64,000 nt of DNA from Amycolatopsis methanolica 239 (GTDB lineage Bacteria > Actinomycetota > Actinomycetes > Mycobacteriales > Pseudonocardiaceae). Both the position numbers and the translations under genes were made by a program. Below are positions 7,395 through 16,929 of this stretch, one piece after another; positions within the stretch are counted from its first letter, which is position 1, and every line of letters starts with the position of its first letter. The notes beneath the pieces were generated by a model, which worked only from the letters and a program-made list of their open reading frames with translations, had not been told where the DNA came from and did no database searches. The stretch spans positions 6,386,001 to 6,450,000 of the forward strand of contig NZ_CP009110.1 in NCBI RefSeq assembly GCF_000739085.1, in the 5' to 3' direction.

Positions 7395-9017
7395 ATGCTG
7401 AGCACGATGCAGGACGGACAGCTTTCCCTTGCCAACCTGCTGCAACACGGAAGCCGGGTGCATGCCACCAGTCAGGTGACGACCTGGACCGACCAGGGGC
7501 CCCGCCGCGAGTCGTACGCAGACCTGGGTCGTAATGCTGCGCGACTGGCGAATGCGCTCCGTAGTCTCGGTGTCACCGGCGACCAGCGGGTCGGCACCTT
7601 CATGTGGAACAACGCCGAGCACCTGGCGGCCTACTTCGCGATCCCCGCGATGGGCGCCGTGCTGCACACCCTCAACATCCGGCTGTTCCCCGAGCAGCTG
7701 ACCTTCGTCGCGAACCACGCCGAGGACCACGTCGTGATCGTGGACGGCTCGCTCGTCCCGCTGCTGGCCAAGCAGTTGCCGGAGATGAAAACCGTCCGGC
7801 ACGTGATCGTGGCCAATGGCGACCCGGCGACGCTCCAGGCGCCAGAGGGCGTCGAGGTGCACTCCTATGATGCGCTGCTGGCCGCCCAGCCGGACACCTT
7901 CGACTGGCCCGAGATCGACGAGCGCTCCGCGGCCGCGATGTGCTACACGTCGGGCACGACCGGTGACCCGAAGGGCGTCGTCTACTCGCACCGCTCGATC
8001 TGGCTGCACTCGATGCAGGTCTGCATGACCGACAGCATGCAGCTCTCGCCCGCCGACAACGCGCTGGTCATCGTGCCGATGTTCCACGCGATGTCGTGGG
8101 GCCTGCCGTACGCGGCGTTCATGGTCGGCGCGTCGCTGGTCATGCCGGACCGGTTCCTGCAGCCGGGCCCGCTCGCGCAGATCCTCGCCTCCGAGAAGCC
8201 GACGTTCGCCGGCGCGGTCCCGACGATCTGGCAGGGCCTGCTGCAGCAGCTGGAGGCTCAGCCGCAGGACATCTCGCACCTGCGTGAGGTGGTCGTCGGC
8301 GGGTCGGCGTGCCCGCCCGCGCTGATGCACACATTCGAGGAGCGCTACGGCGTGCCGATCCTGCACGCGTGGGGCATGACCGAGACGTCCCCGCTGGGCA
8401 GCGTGGCCCGGCCGCCCGCAGGTGCGACCGGCGAGGAGGCCTGGAAGTACCGGTACACGCAGGGCCGCTTCCCGGCGTCGGTGCGGGCGCGGCTCATCGA
8501 CGACGACGGCAACGAGCAGCCGTGGGACAACGAGAGCGTGGGCGAGCTGGAGGTCGCCGGGCCGTGGATCGCCGGCGCCTACCACGGCGGCGCGGACCCG
8601 GACAAGTTCCACGACGGCTGGCTGCGCACCGGTGACGTCGGCAAGATCAGCCCGGACGGCTACCTGACCCTGACCGACCGCGCGAAGGACGTCATCAAGT
8701 CCGGTGGCGAGTGGATCTCCTCGGTCGACCTGGAGAACACGGTGATGAGCCACCCCGCGGTCGCCGAGGCCGCGGTGGTCGGCGTGCCGGACGAGAAGTG
8801 GGACGAGCGGCCGCTGGTCGCGGTCGTGGTCCGGGAGGGCCACAGCGTGACCGCCGAGGAGCTGCGTGAGTTCCTGGCCGACAAGGTCGCGAAGTGGCAG
8901 CTGCCGGAGCACTGGACGTTCATCGACGAGGTGCCCAAGACCAGCGTCGGCAAGTTCGACAAGAAGCGCCTGCGCGCCTTCCACGCGCAGGGCAAGCTGG
9001 ACGTGACGCACTTCTGA
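7395..9017 (+). CDS. Long-chain fatty-acid--CoA ligase (FadD-like)
   Basis: 540-residue ANL-superfamily ligase making fatty acyl-CoA. Motifs: [18 protein letters not shown] (about residues 180-197), [38 protein letters not shown] and the C-terminal [15 protein letters not shown] carrying the catalytic lysine. ATG at 7395 is preferred because GGGAG sits five bases before it; a GTG at 7389 would overlap that site. The gene is followed by a clean hairpin terminator, so it appears monocistronic. It belongs to the medium/long-chain family common in actinobacterial lipid catabolism; exact chain length cannot be read. Confidence 0.92.
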   Translation: MLSTMQDGQLSLANLLQHGSRVHATSQVTTWTDQGPRRESYADLGRNAARLANALRSLGVTGDQRVGTFMWNNAEHLAAYFAIPAMGAVLHTLNIRLFPEQLTFVANHAEDHVVIVDGSLVPLLAKQLPEMKTVRHVIVANGDPATLQAPEGVEVHSYDALLAAQPDTFDWPEIDERSAAAMCYTSGTTGDPKGVVYSHRSIWLHSMQVCMTDSMQLSPADNALVIVPMFHAMSWGLPYAAFMVGASLVMPDRFLQPGPLAQILASEKPTFAGAVPTIWQGLLQQLEAQPQDISHLREVVVGGSACPPALMHTFEERYGVPILHAWGMTETSPLGSVARPPAGATGEEAWKYRYTQGRFPASVRARLIDDDGNEQPWDNESVGELEVAGPWIAGAYHGGADPDKFHDGWLRTGDVGKISPDGYLTLTDRAKDVIKSGGEWISSVDLENTVMSHPAVAEAAVVGVPDEKWDERPLVAVVVREGHSVTAEELREFLADKVAKWQLPEHWTFIDEVPKTSVGKFDKKRLRAFHAQGKLDVTHF

Positions 9018-9028
9018 CGTTCACCGGG

Positions 9029-9062
9029 AGGCCACCCGCGTCTGCTTCGATGCGGGTGGCCT
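9029..9062 (+). terminator. Hairpin terminator after the FadD-like gene
   Basis: Perfect 11-bp stem AGGCCACCCGC / GCGGGTGGCCT with a 12-base loop, starting 12 bases after the stop codon and followed by TCGCATAT. The next gene begins 20 bases later. Confidence 0.8.
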
Positions 9063-9081
9063 TCGCATATCTGGGGGATGT

Positions 9082-10800
9082 ATGGGAATCAGCAGGCGGC
9101 ACGTGCTGGCAGCCACCGGCGCGGCCGGGCTCGGGCTCGTCGTCGGCGCGCCGTCGGCGCAGGCGATCGACCGGGCGCTACGGGAAAGCAGCCGACGCGC
9201 GGTCGGCACGGCCGGCACCACGCTGGAGAGCGTCGCCACCCCGCTGGACGGCGCCGCGGCGTACACGCGACTGACCGGCGGGCCAGGCTGGCCGCTGGTG
9301 GTGCGCGAGGACCTGGTGGCGGGCAAGGCGGGCCGGGACGGCCGGCGCACGGCGCTCACCGCGTTCGTCCAATTCACCGACCTGCACATCACCGACTCCG
9401 AGTCCCCGGCGCGGTTCGAGTACCTGCACCCGCTGATCGGGTCCGCCCACCGTCCACAGGAGACACTCGGTTCGGTGGCCACGGCCGCACTCGTGGACCG
9501 GGTGAACAGCCTGCGATGCGGGCCGTTCACCGGACGGCCGCTGGACTTCGTGATGACCACCGGCGACAACACCGACAACCACGAACACCTCGAACTCGGC
9601 TGGTTCCTCGGCGTGCTCAACGGGGGCGAGGTCACCCCGAACTCGGGGGGCCCGTACGCCTACGAGGGCGTGCAGGCCTCCGGCGACCCGCTGTACTGGA
9701 ACCCGGACCGCCATCTCGACGGCGACTGGTCGGCGTTCCCGGTGCTGCCCGGCATCCTGACCGCGGGCACGCGCACGTTCACCTCGGCGGGACTCGACGT
9801 GCCGTGGTACTGCACGTTCGGCAACCACGACGACAGCGTCGTCGGCAGCCTGCCGGACCTGCCCGGGATGGCGCACTGGTACACCGGCCGCTACAAGGTG
9901 ATCGGCAAGGACTCCGGGACCGCGGAGAAACTGGCGCGGGCCATCCGCACGCCGGGCGCGAGCGTGCCGGTCACCGAGCTGTTCGGCGGCAGCGGCACGA
10001 TCCGCGAGATCACCCCGGACGAGCGGCGACGGCCGTTCACCACCGCCGAGTTCGTGCAGGCGCACCTCGACCCCGCCAACACCGGGTCCGGCCCGGCAGG
10101 CCACGGCTTCACCGGCGCCAACGCCGACGGCGTGGACGTCTACTACACGTTCCGCATCGCCCCGGGCATCACCGGCATCAGCCTGGACACCACGACGCTC
10201 GCCGGGTTCGCGGACGGCTCAATCGGGCTCGGGCAGTACCTGTGGGTCGAGCAGACGCTCAAGCGCGGCAGCTCGGTTCACTACGACTTCTGGGGCAACC
10301 GGATCACCCGCTCGGTCACCGACGAGCTGTTCATCCTGTTCAGCCACCACACCTCGGACACGATGGGCAACGTCCTGCCCGACGCCCGCCACCCGTTGGA
10401 GCCGCGCCTGACCGGGGACGCGTTCGTCGCGCTCCTGCACCGGTTTCCGAACGTGCTGGCGTGGGTCAACGGGCACACGCACGAAAACCGCATCACGCCG
10501 CGGCCGGGCGCGACCCCCGCGCAGGGGTTCTGGGAGATCAACACCGCGTCCCACGTCGACTTCCCGCAGCACGCGCGAGTGATCGAGGTGGCGGACAACG
10601 CGGACGGCACGTTGTCGCTGTTCACCACCCTGATCGAGGCGCAGGCCCCGTACTCGGCCGACCACGGCGACACCTCGCCGGCCGCGCTGGCGTCGCTGTA
10701 CCGGGAGCTGTCGTTCAACGACCTGCACGCCGACCCGGCCCGCACTGGCGCGGCGGCCGACCACAACACGGAGTTGTTGCTGGTCCACCCCTTGCGCTAG
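9082..10800 (+). CDS. Tat-exported metallophosphoesterase (TIGR03767-like)
   Basis: 572-residue calcineurin-fold phosphoesterase with a twin-arginine signal at the N-terminus (GISRRHVLAATGAAGLGLVV). Metal-binding blocks are in canonical order: FTDLHITD near residue 98, TTGDNTDN near 160, GNHDD near 247, FSHHTS near 420 and GHTHEN near 463. Length and the LDGAAAYTRL..GPGWPLVVRED lead-in recall the actinobacterial TIGR03767 family. The enzyme should fold in the cytoplasm with bound metals and act outside the membrane; the phosphoester substrate is unknown. ATG at 9082 is the first codon with the full Tat motif. A small thioesterase follows nine bases after the stop. Confidence 0.9.
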   Translation: MGISRRHVLAATGAAGLGLVVGAPSAQAIDRALRESSRRAVGTAGTTLESVATPLDGAAAYTRLTGGPGWPLVVREDLVAGKAGRDGRRTALTAFVQFTDLHITDSESPARFEYLHPLIGSAHRPQETLGSVATAALVDRVNSLRCGPFTGRPLDFVMTTGDNTDNHEHLELGWFLGVLNGGEVTPNSGGPYAYEGVQASGDPLYWNPDRHLDGDWSAFPVLPGILTAGTRTFTSAGLDVPWYCTFGNHDDSVVGSLPDLPGMAHWYTGRYKVIGKDSGTAEKLARAIRTPGASVPVTELFGGSGTIREITPDERRRPFTTAEFVQAHLDPANTGSGPAGHGFTGANADGVDVYYTFRIAPGITGISLDTTTLAGFADGSIGLGQYLWVEQTLKRGSSVHYDFWGNRITRSVTDELFILFSHHTSDTMGNVLPDARHPLEPRLTGDAFVALLHRFPNVLAWVNGHTHENRITPRPGATPAQGFWEINTASHVDFPQHARVIEVADNADGTLSLFTTLIEAQAPYSADHGDTSPAALASLYRELSFNDLHADPARTGAAADHNTELLLVHPLR

Positions 10801-10809
10801 GAACGGATC

Positions 10810-11217
10810 ATGACTCAGCTCGACGAGGCCGGAACGGCGTTGTTCCACCAGTCGATGCCGTTCTCGGAGCGGCTCGGCATCGAGGTGCTGGAGCACTCGA
10901 AGGACGTCGTGCGGGCGCGGCTCGCCTGGGACGCCTCCCTCTGCACGATCGGCGGTGTGCTGCACGGCGGCGCGCTGATGGCCCTGGCCGACTCGACCGG
11001 CGCGGTGTGCGCGTTCCTCAACCTGCCCGAAGGCGCAACTGGCACTTCGACCATCGAGTCGAAGACGAACTTCCTGCGCGGGGTGCGCGAGGGGCACGTG
11101 ACCGCGACCGCCCGCCCGCTGCACGCGGGCCGCAAGGTGATCGTGGTGGAGACCGAGCTGCACGACGACGCCGGCAAGCTCGTCGCGAAGGTGACGCAGT
11201 CGCAATCAGTCCTTTGA
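10810..11217 (+). CDS. Hotdog-fold thioesterase, PaaI/YbgC type
   Basis: 135-residue single hotdog domain. The motif GGVLHGGALMALADSTGA, in which HGG-A-x-x-D/A-x-x is characteristic of PaaI-type acyl-CoA thioesterases, and TTTIES-like GTSTIESKTNFLRG are present. Such enzymes hydrolyse aromatic or short acyl-CoA. ATG at 10810 follows the phosphoesterase stop by nine bases, suggesting co-transcription, though the two activities have no obvious link. Cytoplasmic; no signal peptide. Confidence 0.85.
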   Translation: MTQLDEAGTALFHQSMPFSERLGIEVLEHSKDVVRARLAWDASLCTIGGVLHGGALMALADSTGAVCAFLNLPEGATGTSTIESKTNFLRGVREGHVTATARPLHAGRKVIVVETELHDDAGKLVAKVTQSQSVL

Positions 11218-11256
11218 CTGGTTTACACCACCCGTAGCGGCCGGGAGAATTCCCGG

Positions 11257-12438
11257 ATGACCCGCGCCCTGCTCGCCGTACTGGCCGCCGCCATGATGGC
11301 GACGGTGACCGTGCAACCCTCGTCCGCCTCGCCCGGCCGGGCCGACGAAGCCGTCGACTACCACGAGTGGGCGCCGGCGGGCCCGTTCGCGCCGGCCGGC
11401 ACCGAGTCGTACGAGGGCTGGGACTACGAGCGGGCACAGTGGACCTCGCCGTTCCACGCGCCCGGGTTCGACGCGACCGAGCTGATCGCGTCGTGGAACG
11501 CGCGTACCCCGCCGGGCACGTGGATCCAGGTCGAGGCGCAGGCGCGCACCGCGACGGGCGCGGAGACCGCGTGGTACGTGATGGGCCGGTGGGCCGCGGG
11601 CGACGGTGACATCAAGCGGACGAGCGTGGACGGCCAGGACGACGCGCACGCGCAGGTCTCGGTCGACACGCTCGTGATGAAGCCCGGCGTGCTGCTGCGC
11701 TCGTACCGGCTGCGGGTCTCGCTTTACCGCGCGCCGGGCACGCGCGAGACGGCCACGGTGAGCGCGGTCGGCGCGATGACGTCGAACGTGCCGGACCGGT
11801 TCGAGGTGCCGGTTTCCCGGCCGGGCAAGGCATCCGGCATCGAGCTTCCCGTTCCCGCTTACGCGCAGAACATCCACAAGGGACACTTCCCGGAGTACGG
11901 CGGCGGCGGGGAGAGCTGGTGCAGCCCGACGTCCACCGAGATGGTGGTCGAATACTGGGGCAGGCGGCCGCGCGCGGAGGACATGACCTGGATCCCGGCA
12001 GGCTACGCGGACCGGACGGTCGACTACGCGGCCCGCCACACCTACGACCACTCCTACGAGGGCACCGGCAACTGGCCGTTCAACACCGCATACGCGGCGA
12101 CCTTCGGCCTGCGCGGGCACGTCACGCGCTTGCACTCGCTGACCGAGCTGGAGGACTACATCGCCCGGGGCATCCCGGTGATCACGTCGCAGTCCTTCCG
12201 CGCCGACGAACTGGACGGCGCGGGTTACGGCACGGCGGGGCACATCATGGTCGTCGTCGGGTTCACCGCGAACGGCGACGTCATCGCCAACGACCCGGCC
12301 GCGAACAGCAACGCGAACGTGCGCACGATCTACCCGCGGGCCCAGTTCGAGAACATCTGGCAGCGCACCAAGCGGCACACCGAGGACGGTTCCGTCGCGA
12401 GCGGCCCCGGCGGCGTCGTCTACCTGATCACCCCGTGA
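11257..12438 (+). CDS. Secreted C39-like peptidase
   Basis: 393 residues with a Sec signal peptide (RALLAVLAAAMMATVTV then SSASPG). A beta-rich domain of about 180 residues precedes a papain-fold C39-like domain. The likely catalytic set is visible: Cys222 in SWCSPTSTEM, His329 in GHIMVVVGF and Asp346 in IANDPAANS. This domain architecture is common in actinomycetes as 'peptidase C39 family protein'; substrates are not known. It is probably released to the medium or wall. The 40-base gap upstream and a 208-base gap downstream make it likely monocistronic. The downstream gap holds only a weak palindrome (GGTCACGGCGGTGACC). Confidence 0.85.
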   Translation: MTRALLAVLAAAMMATVTVQPSSASPGRADEAVDYHEWAPAGPFAPAGTESYEGWDYERAQWTSPFHAPGFDATELIASWNARTPPGTWIQVEAQARTATGAETAWYVMGRWAAGDGDIKRTSVDGQDDAHAQVSVDTLVMKPGVLLRSYRLRVSLYRAPGTRETATVSAVGAMTSNVPDRFEVPVSRPGKASGIELPVPAYAQNIHKGHFPEYGGGGESWCSPTSTEMVVEYWGRRPRAEDMTWIPAGYADRTVDYAARHTYDHSYEGTGNWPFNTAYAATFGLRGHVTRLHSLTELEDYIARGIPVITSQSFRADELDGAGYGTAGHIMVVVGFTANGDVIANDPAANSNANVRTIYPRAQFENIWQRTKRHTEDGSVASGPGGVVYLITP

Positions 12439-12646
12439 CGACGCCGACGAGGACATCGAGGTCAGGGCGCTTACTGGTAACTGGTGAACCCGTTCGGGTC
12501 ACGGCGGTGACCTCGTTCGCGATCGTCTAATATCGCCCGCCTACAAAAGGCACCGCGCCTCACACCGGATTTCCCGATACCCTCGGTACCGGTGGGGGCA
12601 ACGAACCACGAGGCATGGTGGTCAACAATGGCGGCAACGGGCTGCA

Positions 12647-13309
12647 GTGCGACAGATGGACGATGAGAGTCGCGCTGTGATCGGCGAGGCCCGGCCCTCC
12701 AGCGCGCTCGCGAACGCCCGCGGACGTCCCACGGCGGCACGCGTGTCCGACGACGTCCTGCTCGACGCCGCGCGCCGGTGCGTCCTCGCCTCCGGGCTTC
12801 GGCGCACCACACTGGCCGAGATCGCGCGCACGGCGAAGGTCAGCCGGATGACGCTCTACCGGCGGTTCCCGGACGTGCGCAGCGTGTTGTCCGCGCTGAT
12901 GACCCGCGAGTTCGGCGCGCTGCTGCACCAGGCGACGGTGAGCGGGGCCGACGCCCCGACCGCCCGCGCGCGCCTGGTGCGCAGTTCGGTGACCGCGGTG
13001 CGGCTGCTCAACGCCGATCCGCTCATGCGCACGGTCCTCGACGTCGACACCGCGCTGGTGGTGCCCTACGTCCTGGAGCGGCTGGGCGGCACCCAGCGGC
13101 TCGGCGAGAAGTTCATCGTCGCGCTGCTGGAGGCGGGGCACCGGGACGGCTCGATCCGGCGGGCGGCCACGGCCGTGCAGGCGCGATCGGTCCTGCTCGT
13201 GGTGCAGTCGTTCGTGTTGTCGCTGCGGCCGGCCACCTCGGACGTCGCGGCCGAGGCGCTGCTCGGCGAACTGGCGCACCACCTCAACGCGGCCCTGCGG
13301 CCGCGGTGA
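12647..13309 (+). CDS. TetR/AcrR family regulator of the following ABC exporter
   Basis: 220 residues (GTG 12647; an ATG at 12656 is the alternative, neither has a strong ribosome site). HTH: AARRCVLASGLRRTTLAEIA then AKVSRMTLYRRFPDVRSVL, followed by a helical sensor domain. The gene is the first of an apparent three-gene operon: its TGA at 13307-13309 is nine bases before the ABC ATPase start, which in turn overlaps the permease. A repressor of a drug or lipid exporter is the natural reading, by analogy with other TetR-ABC pairs. Ligand unknown. Confidence 0.88.
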   Translation: MRQMDDESRAVIGEARPSSALANARGRPTAARVSDDVLLDAARRCVLASGLRRTTLAEIARTAKVSRMTLYRRFPDVRSVLSALMTREFGALLHQATVSGADAPTARARLVRSSVTAVRLLNADPLMRTVLDVDTALVVPYVLERLGGTQRLGEKFIVALLEAGHRDGSIRRAATAVQARSVLLVVQSFVLSLRPATSDVAAEALLGELAHHLNAALRPR

Positions 13310-13317
13310 CCCCAGGG

Positions 13318-14220
13318 ATGCCCGCGCCGGCGCTGACGATCGACCGGCTGTCCAAACGCTACGGATCCGTGGTGGCCCTCGACGAGATCTCCTTCGAGGT
13401 CGCGCCGGGCGAGCTGTTCGGGTTCGTCGGCAGCAACGGCGCAGGCAAGACCACGGCGATGCGCATCGTGCTGGGCGTGCTCGCGGCGGACAGCGGCGCG
13501 GTGCGGTTCGGCGGGGAGCCGGTCACGCACGCCACCCGCACCCGCATCGGGTACATGCCGGAGGAACGCGGCCTGTACCCGAAGATGCGGGTGCTCGACC
13601 AGCTCGTGTACCTCGCCGAGCTGCACGGGCTCGACAACACGCGGGCGCACCAGGCGGCGGAGGGCTGGATCGAGCGGCTCGGCCTGTGTGAGCGGCGCCG
13701 GGACGAGGTGCAGAAGCTCAGCCTCGGCAACCAGCAGCGGGTGCAGCTGGCCGCCGCGCTCGTGCACGACCCGGCGGTGCTGGTGCTGGACGAGCCGTTC
13801 TCCGGGCTGGACCCGATCGCGGTCGACGTGATGAGCGAGGTGCTGCGCGAGAAGGCGGCGGCCGGGGTGCCGGTGGTGTTCTCCAGCCACCAGCTGGATC
13901 TGGTCGAGCGGCTGTGCGACCGCGTCGGGATCATCCAAAAGGGACGGATGGTGGCGTGCGGGGCGGTGGCGCAGCTGACTTCCGCGGCGCTGCTCGTCGT
14001 GTCCGCACCGGATGCGCGGTGCGGCTGGGCCGGGGAGCTGCTCGGGGTGCGGGTGGTGGCCGACGAGCCGGGCCGGACCGTGCTGGAGCTGGGTCCCGGG
14101 GTGGACGACCAGTGCGTGCTGTCGGCCGCGCTGGCGACCGGCGCGGTGCGAGAATTCCGGTGGCGACGGCCGAGCCTGGCCGAGCTGTTCCGGAACGTGG
14201 TCACGGGGAGCGGGGAATGA
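13318..14220 (+). CDS. ABC transporter ATP-binding subunit (NatA/DrrA-like)
   Basis: 300-residue nucleotide-binding protein. Walker A GSNGAGKTT near residues 38-46, Q-loop region in the IGYMPEERGLYPKM stretch, signature LSLGNQQRVQLAAAL near 134, Walker B VLVLDEPFSGLDP, and the H-loop FSSHQL. The C-terminal about 70 residues form the accessory domain of NatA/DrrA-type exporters. ATG at 13318 is in frame with a GTG at 13306 that overlaps the TetR stop, so the start could be either. The downstream permease ATG lies within its stop (ATGA). Cytoplasmic face of the inner membrane. Confidence 0.93.
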   Translation: MPAPALTIDRLSKRYGSVVALDEISFEVAPGELFGFVGSNGAGKTTAMRIVLGVLAADSGAVRFGGEPVTHATRTRIGYMPEERGLYPKMRVLDQLVYLAELHGLDNTRAHQAAEGWIERLGLCERRRDEVQKLSLGNQQRVQLAAALVHDPAVLVLDEPFSGLDPIAVDVMSEVLREKAAAGVPVVFSSHQLDLVERLCDRVGIIQKGRMVACGAVAQLTSAALLVVSAPDARCGWAGELLGVRVVADEPGRTVLELGPGVDDQCVLSAALATGAVREFRWRRPSLAELFRNVVTGSGE

Positions 14221-15404
14221 CGGTCTTACCCGTCAAGGGTGTCGTCCTGGTCGCGCGGCGGGAGCTGAACACCCGCCTGCGCACGCGGTCCTTCGTGGTC
14301 GGGACCGTGGTGATCCTGCTGGTGCTCGGCGGGTACCTGCTGCTGCAGGCGACGCTGATCAAGGACGCGGACACGTCGAAGGTCGGGCTGACCGGGCAGG
14401 CCACGGCCATCGCGGAGCAGCTGCGGGAGGCGGCCGACGCGGCCGGCGCGCACGTCGAGACGGTGCCGATGGCGAACGCGGAGCAGGGCGAGCAGCAGGT
14501 GCGCGACGGTGACCTGGACGCGCTGGTCTCCGGCAGCGCGGCCGATCTGCGCGTGGTGGTGAAGGCGGAGCTGGACCAGCAGCTGCGGGCGGTGCTGAAC
14601 GGGATCGCGCAGCAGCAGGTGCTCAACGCGAAGCTGCTGGAAGCCGACCTCGACCCGGCGCAGGTGATGCGCGAGGTGGGGCAGGCGCAGGTCCGGCTGA
14701 CCGAGCTGGAGCCCCGCGACGCCGACAGCGGCCAGCGGCTGGCGATCGGGCTGGTGATCGTGTTCCTCATGTTCTTCGGCATCCAGGCCTACGGCGGCAT
14801 GGTGGCGCAGGGCGTGGTCGAGGAGAAGGCCAGCCGGGTCGTGGAGATCCTGCTGTCGACGTTGCGGCCGTGGCAGCTGATGCTGGGCAAGGTGATCGGA
14901 CTCGGGCTGGTCGGCCTGGTGCAGCTGCTGATCCTGGCGGTGGCCGGGCTCGCGATGGCGGTCGGCAGCGGCGCCGTGACATTGGGCGGGGTCGCGATCG
15001 GCACGGTCGCCTGGGGGCTGCTGTGGTACCTGCTGGGGTTCTTCCTGTACGCGACGGTCTACGCCGCGGCCGGGTCGCTGGTGTCGCGGCAGGAGGACAC
15101 CGCGTCCGTGGTGACGCCGGTGAGCCTGACGCTGATGGTCGGGTTCGTGGCCGGGTTCAACATCCTGATCCAGGACCCCGATTCGGCCGGGGCCCAGGTG
15201 CTGTCGCTGATCCCGGTGTTCTCGCCGATCCTGATGCCGGGCCGGATCGCCGCCGGGGTGGCCGCGTCGTGGGAGGTGTCCGTGGCGCTTGTCTTGACTG
15301 TCGTGTTCGGTGCCGTGCTGACCTGGGTGAGCGGCCGGGTGTACCGCAACGCGGTACTGCACACCGGCAGCCGCATGCGGTTACGCACGGCGCTGCGTCC
15401 CTAG
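14217..15404 (+). CDS. ABC transporter permease (NatB/ABC2 type)
   Basis: 395 residues. One membrane segment at the N-terminus (VGTVVILLVLGGYLLLQ), a large extracytoplasmic loop of about 150 residues rich in Gln/Asp, then a C-terminal cluster of about five membrane segments beginning LAIGLVIVFLMFFGIQAYG and including the ABC2 motif VEEKASRVVEILLSTLRPWQ. This is the NatB/YhaP layout, exporters of sodium, peptides or drugs. It pairs with the preceding ATPase through a 4-base overlap. The operon ends at a TAG shared with the photolyase intergenic region of 79 bases, where nothing further is seen. Confidence 0.9.
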   Translation: MTVLPVKGVVLVARRELNTRLRTRSFVVGTVVILLVLGGYLLLQATLIKDADTSKVGLTGQATAIAEQLREAADAAGAHVETVPMANAEQGEQQVRDGDLDALVSGSAADLRVVVKAELDQQLRAVLNGIAQQQVLNAKLLEADLDPAQVMREVGQAQVRLTELEPRDADSGQRLAIGLVIVFLMFFGIQAYGGMVAQGVVEEKASRVVEILLSTLRPWQLMLGKVIGLGLVGLVQLLILAVAGLAMAVGSGAVTLGGVAIGTVAWGLLWYLLGFFLYATVYAAAGSLVSRQEDTASVVTPVSLTLMVGFVAGFNILIQDPDSAGAQVLSLIPVFSPILMPGRIAAGVAASWEVSVALVLTVVFGAVLTWVSGRVYRNAVLHTGSRMRLRTALRP

Positions 15405-15483
15405 GCGCCAGGCTCGAGGTCGAGGAGGCCAGCGAGGTCGCGCAGGCAGTCCTCGAAGCTCAAAACCTCCGCTGCGGGAACAG

Positions 15484-16818
15484 TTAGGTGATGGCGTTGA
15501 AGCGCTCCAGCGCGACCTTGCGTTCCTGAGCGTGGTCGACCATCGGGGCCGGGTAGTTCTTCGGTGGGCGCGGTAGCTTCCACGGCTGGTGCACGGCCTT
15601 GCCGGGGATCTCGCGCAGCTCCGGGACGTACTTCCGCACGTAGGCGCCGTCCGGGTCGAACTTCTCGCCCTGCGTGGTGGGGTTGAAGATGCGGAAAAAG
15701 GGCGCCGGGTCGGTGCCGGTGCCCGCCACCCACTGCCAGTTCAGCTGGTTGGACGCCAGGTCGCCGTCCACGAGGTGGTTCATGAAGTGCCGGGCGCCGA
15801 GCCACCACGGCAGGTGCAGATCCTTGACCAGGAAGCTCGCGACGATCATCCGGACGCGGTTGTGCATCCAGCCCTCGGCGAGCAGCTGCCGCATCCCGGC
15901 GTCGACGATCGGGTACCCGGTGCGGCCGGCGCGCCAGCGCTCGAAGCACTCCCGGCCGGTGTCGTACTCCAGTTTGTCGAAGCGCTCGTCGTAGTTCTTG
16001 CGCGCGGTCTCCGGGCGGTGGTGGAGAACGTCGGCGTAGAACTCGCGCCAGGCCAGTTCGCTGCGCAGGGATTCGGCGTCCTCGCCGTGCCGGGTACCGA
16101 GGTCGGCCAGCAGGGTGCGCGGGTGGATGCAGCCCCAGCGCAGGTACGGCGAGAGGCGCGTGGTGGCCGGCCGGTCGGGGCGGTCGCGGTTCACCGCGTA
16201 GCCGTCCAGGCCGCCGTCGAGGAACTTCTCCCACACCTCGTGCGCGGCGGCTTCGCCCGGATGCGGCAGAATCATCGAGCCGAGGCCGGGTTTTTCGGGG
16301 AGACGGAAGGGCTTCTCCGGTTCGAGCCAGTCCACTGTGGAGTCTTCAGCCGGACCGCGCCAGCCGTGCCGGCACCAGGCGCGGTAGAAGGCGCTGAAGA
16401 CCCGGTAGGGCTCACCGTCGGGTTTGGTGATGCGCCCCGGCGTCACGGCGTAGGGCGAACCGCACTCCACCCACTCGATCTCGCCCAGCGCGTCGGCCAC
16501 CGCCCGGTCCCGGCGGCTCCCGTACGGCGCCGTGTCGGTGCTGACGTGCACGCTTTCCGCACCGATCGACCGCGCCACCCGCGACACCTCGCGCACCGGA
16601 TCGCCGCGCACCACCATCAACCGCCCGTCCAGGCTCTCCGCCAGCGCCTCCAGGCAGCCGTACAGGAACGCCTGCCGTGGCTTGCCCGCCGGCGTCAACA
16701 ACGCATCGTCGAGCACGTACAGCGCGAGAACCCGGGAGGCGCGCTCGGCCGCACTCACCAGTGCGGGCAGATCGGCGAGCCGCAAATCGCGCCGAAACCA
16801 CAACAAGGCGGTACTCAC
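15484..16818 (-). CDS. phr: Deoxyribodipyrimidine photolyase (class I)
   Basis: 444-residue light-driven DNA repair enzyme splitting cyclobutane pyrimidine dimers. N-terminal antenna-domain start STALLWFRRDLRLADLPAL; FAD-binding C-terminal domain with TRLSPYLRWGCIHPRTLL, SELAWREFYADVLHH, GYPIVDAGMRQL, EGWMHNRVRM and the Trp-rich LASNQLNWQWVAGTGTDP. Length and motifs match CPD photolyases of actinobacteria rather than cryptochrome-DASH. ATG at 16818. It converges on the ABC operon and is divergent from the receptor-like pseudogene. Confidence 0.94.
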   Translation of the reverse strand: MSTALLWFRRDLRLADLPALVSAAERASRVLALYVLDDALLTPAGKPRQAFLYGCLEALAESLDGRLMVVRGDPVREVSRVARSIGAESVHVSTDTAPYGSRRDRAVADALGEIEWVECGSPYAVTPGRITKPDGEPYRVFSAFYRAWCRHGWRGPAEDSTVDWLEPEKPFRLPEKPGLGSMILPHPGEAAAHEVWEKFLDGGLDGYAVNRDRPDRPATTRLSPYLRWGCIHPRTLLADLGTRHGEDAESLRSELAWREFYADVLHHRPETARKNYDERFDKLEYDTGRECFERWRAGRTGYPIVDAGMRQLLAEGWMHNRVRMIVASFLVKDLHLPWWLGARHFMNHLVDGDLASNQLNWQWVAGTGTDPAPFFRIFNPTTQGEKFDPDGAYVRKYVPELREIPGKAVHQPWKLPRPPKNYPAPMVDHAQERKVALERFNAIT

Positions 16819-16929
16819 GGTCGCCGACTCTAGGCGATCGGGGGTAATCCGGCTCGGTGACTACTCGATCGGGAACGCCGGTGACCCTGGGTACGGCTAG
16901 ATCATGTGCGGCAGACACCGGAGGACCCC

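Noticed and set aside
6762..9011. 749-codon leftward frame opposite fadD and mihF
   Set aside because: Antisense shadow of two clear genes; composition rich in Arg, Val, Asp and His as expected from GC-rich third positions.
15401..15483. Short leftward tail reading LSFEDCLRDLAGLLDLEPGA after the photolyase stop
   Set aside because: It looks protein-like, but no start exists for it apart from an out-of-frame run through phr, and photolyases end where phr stops; possibly a relic, too short to call.
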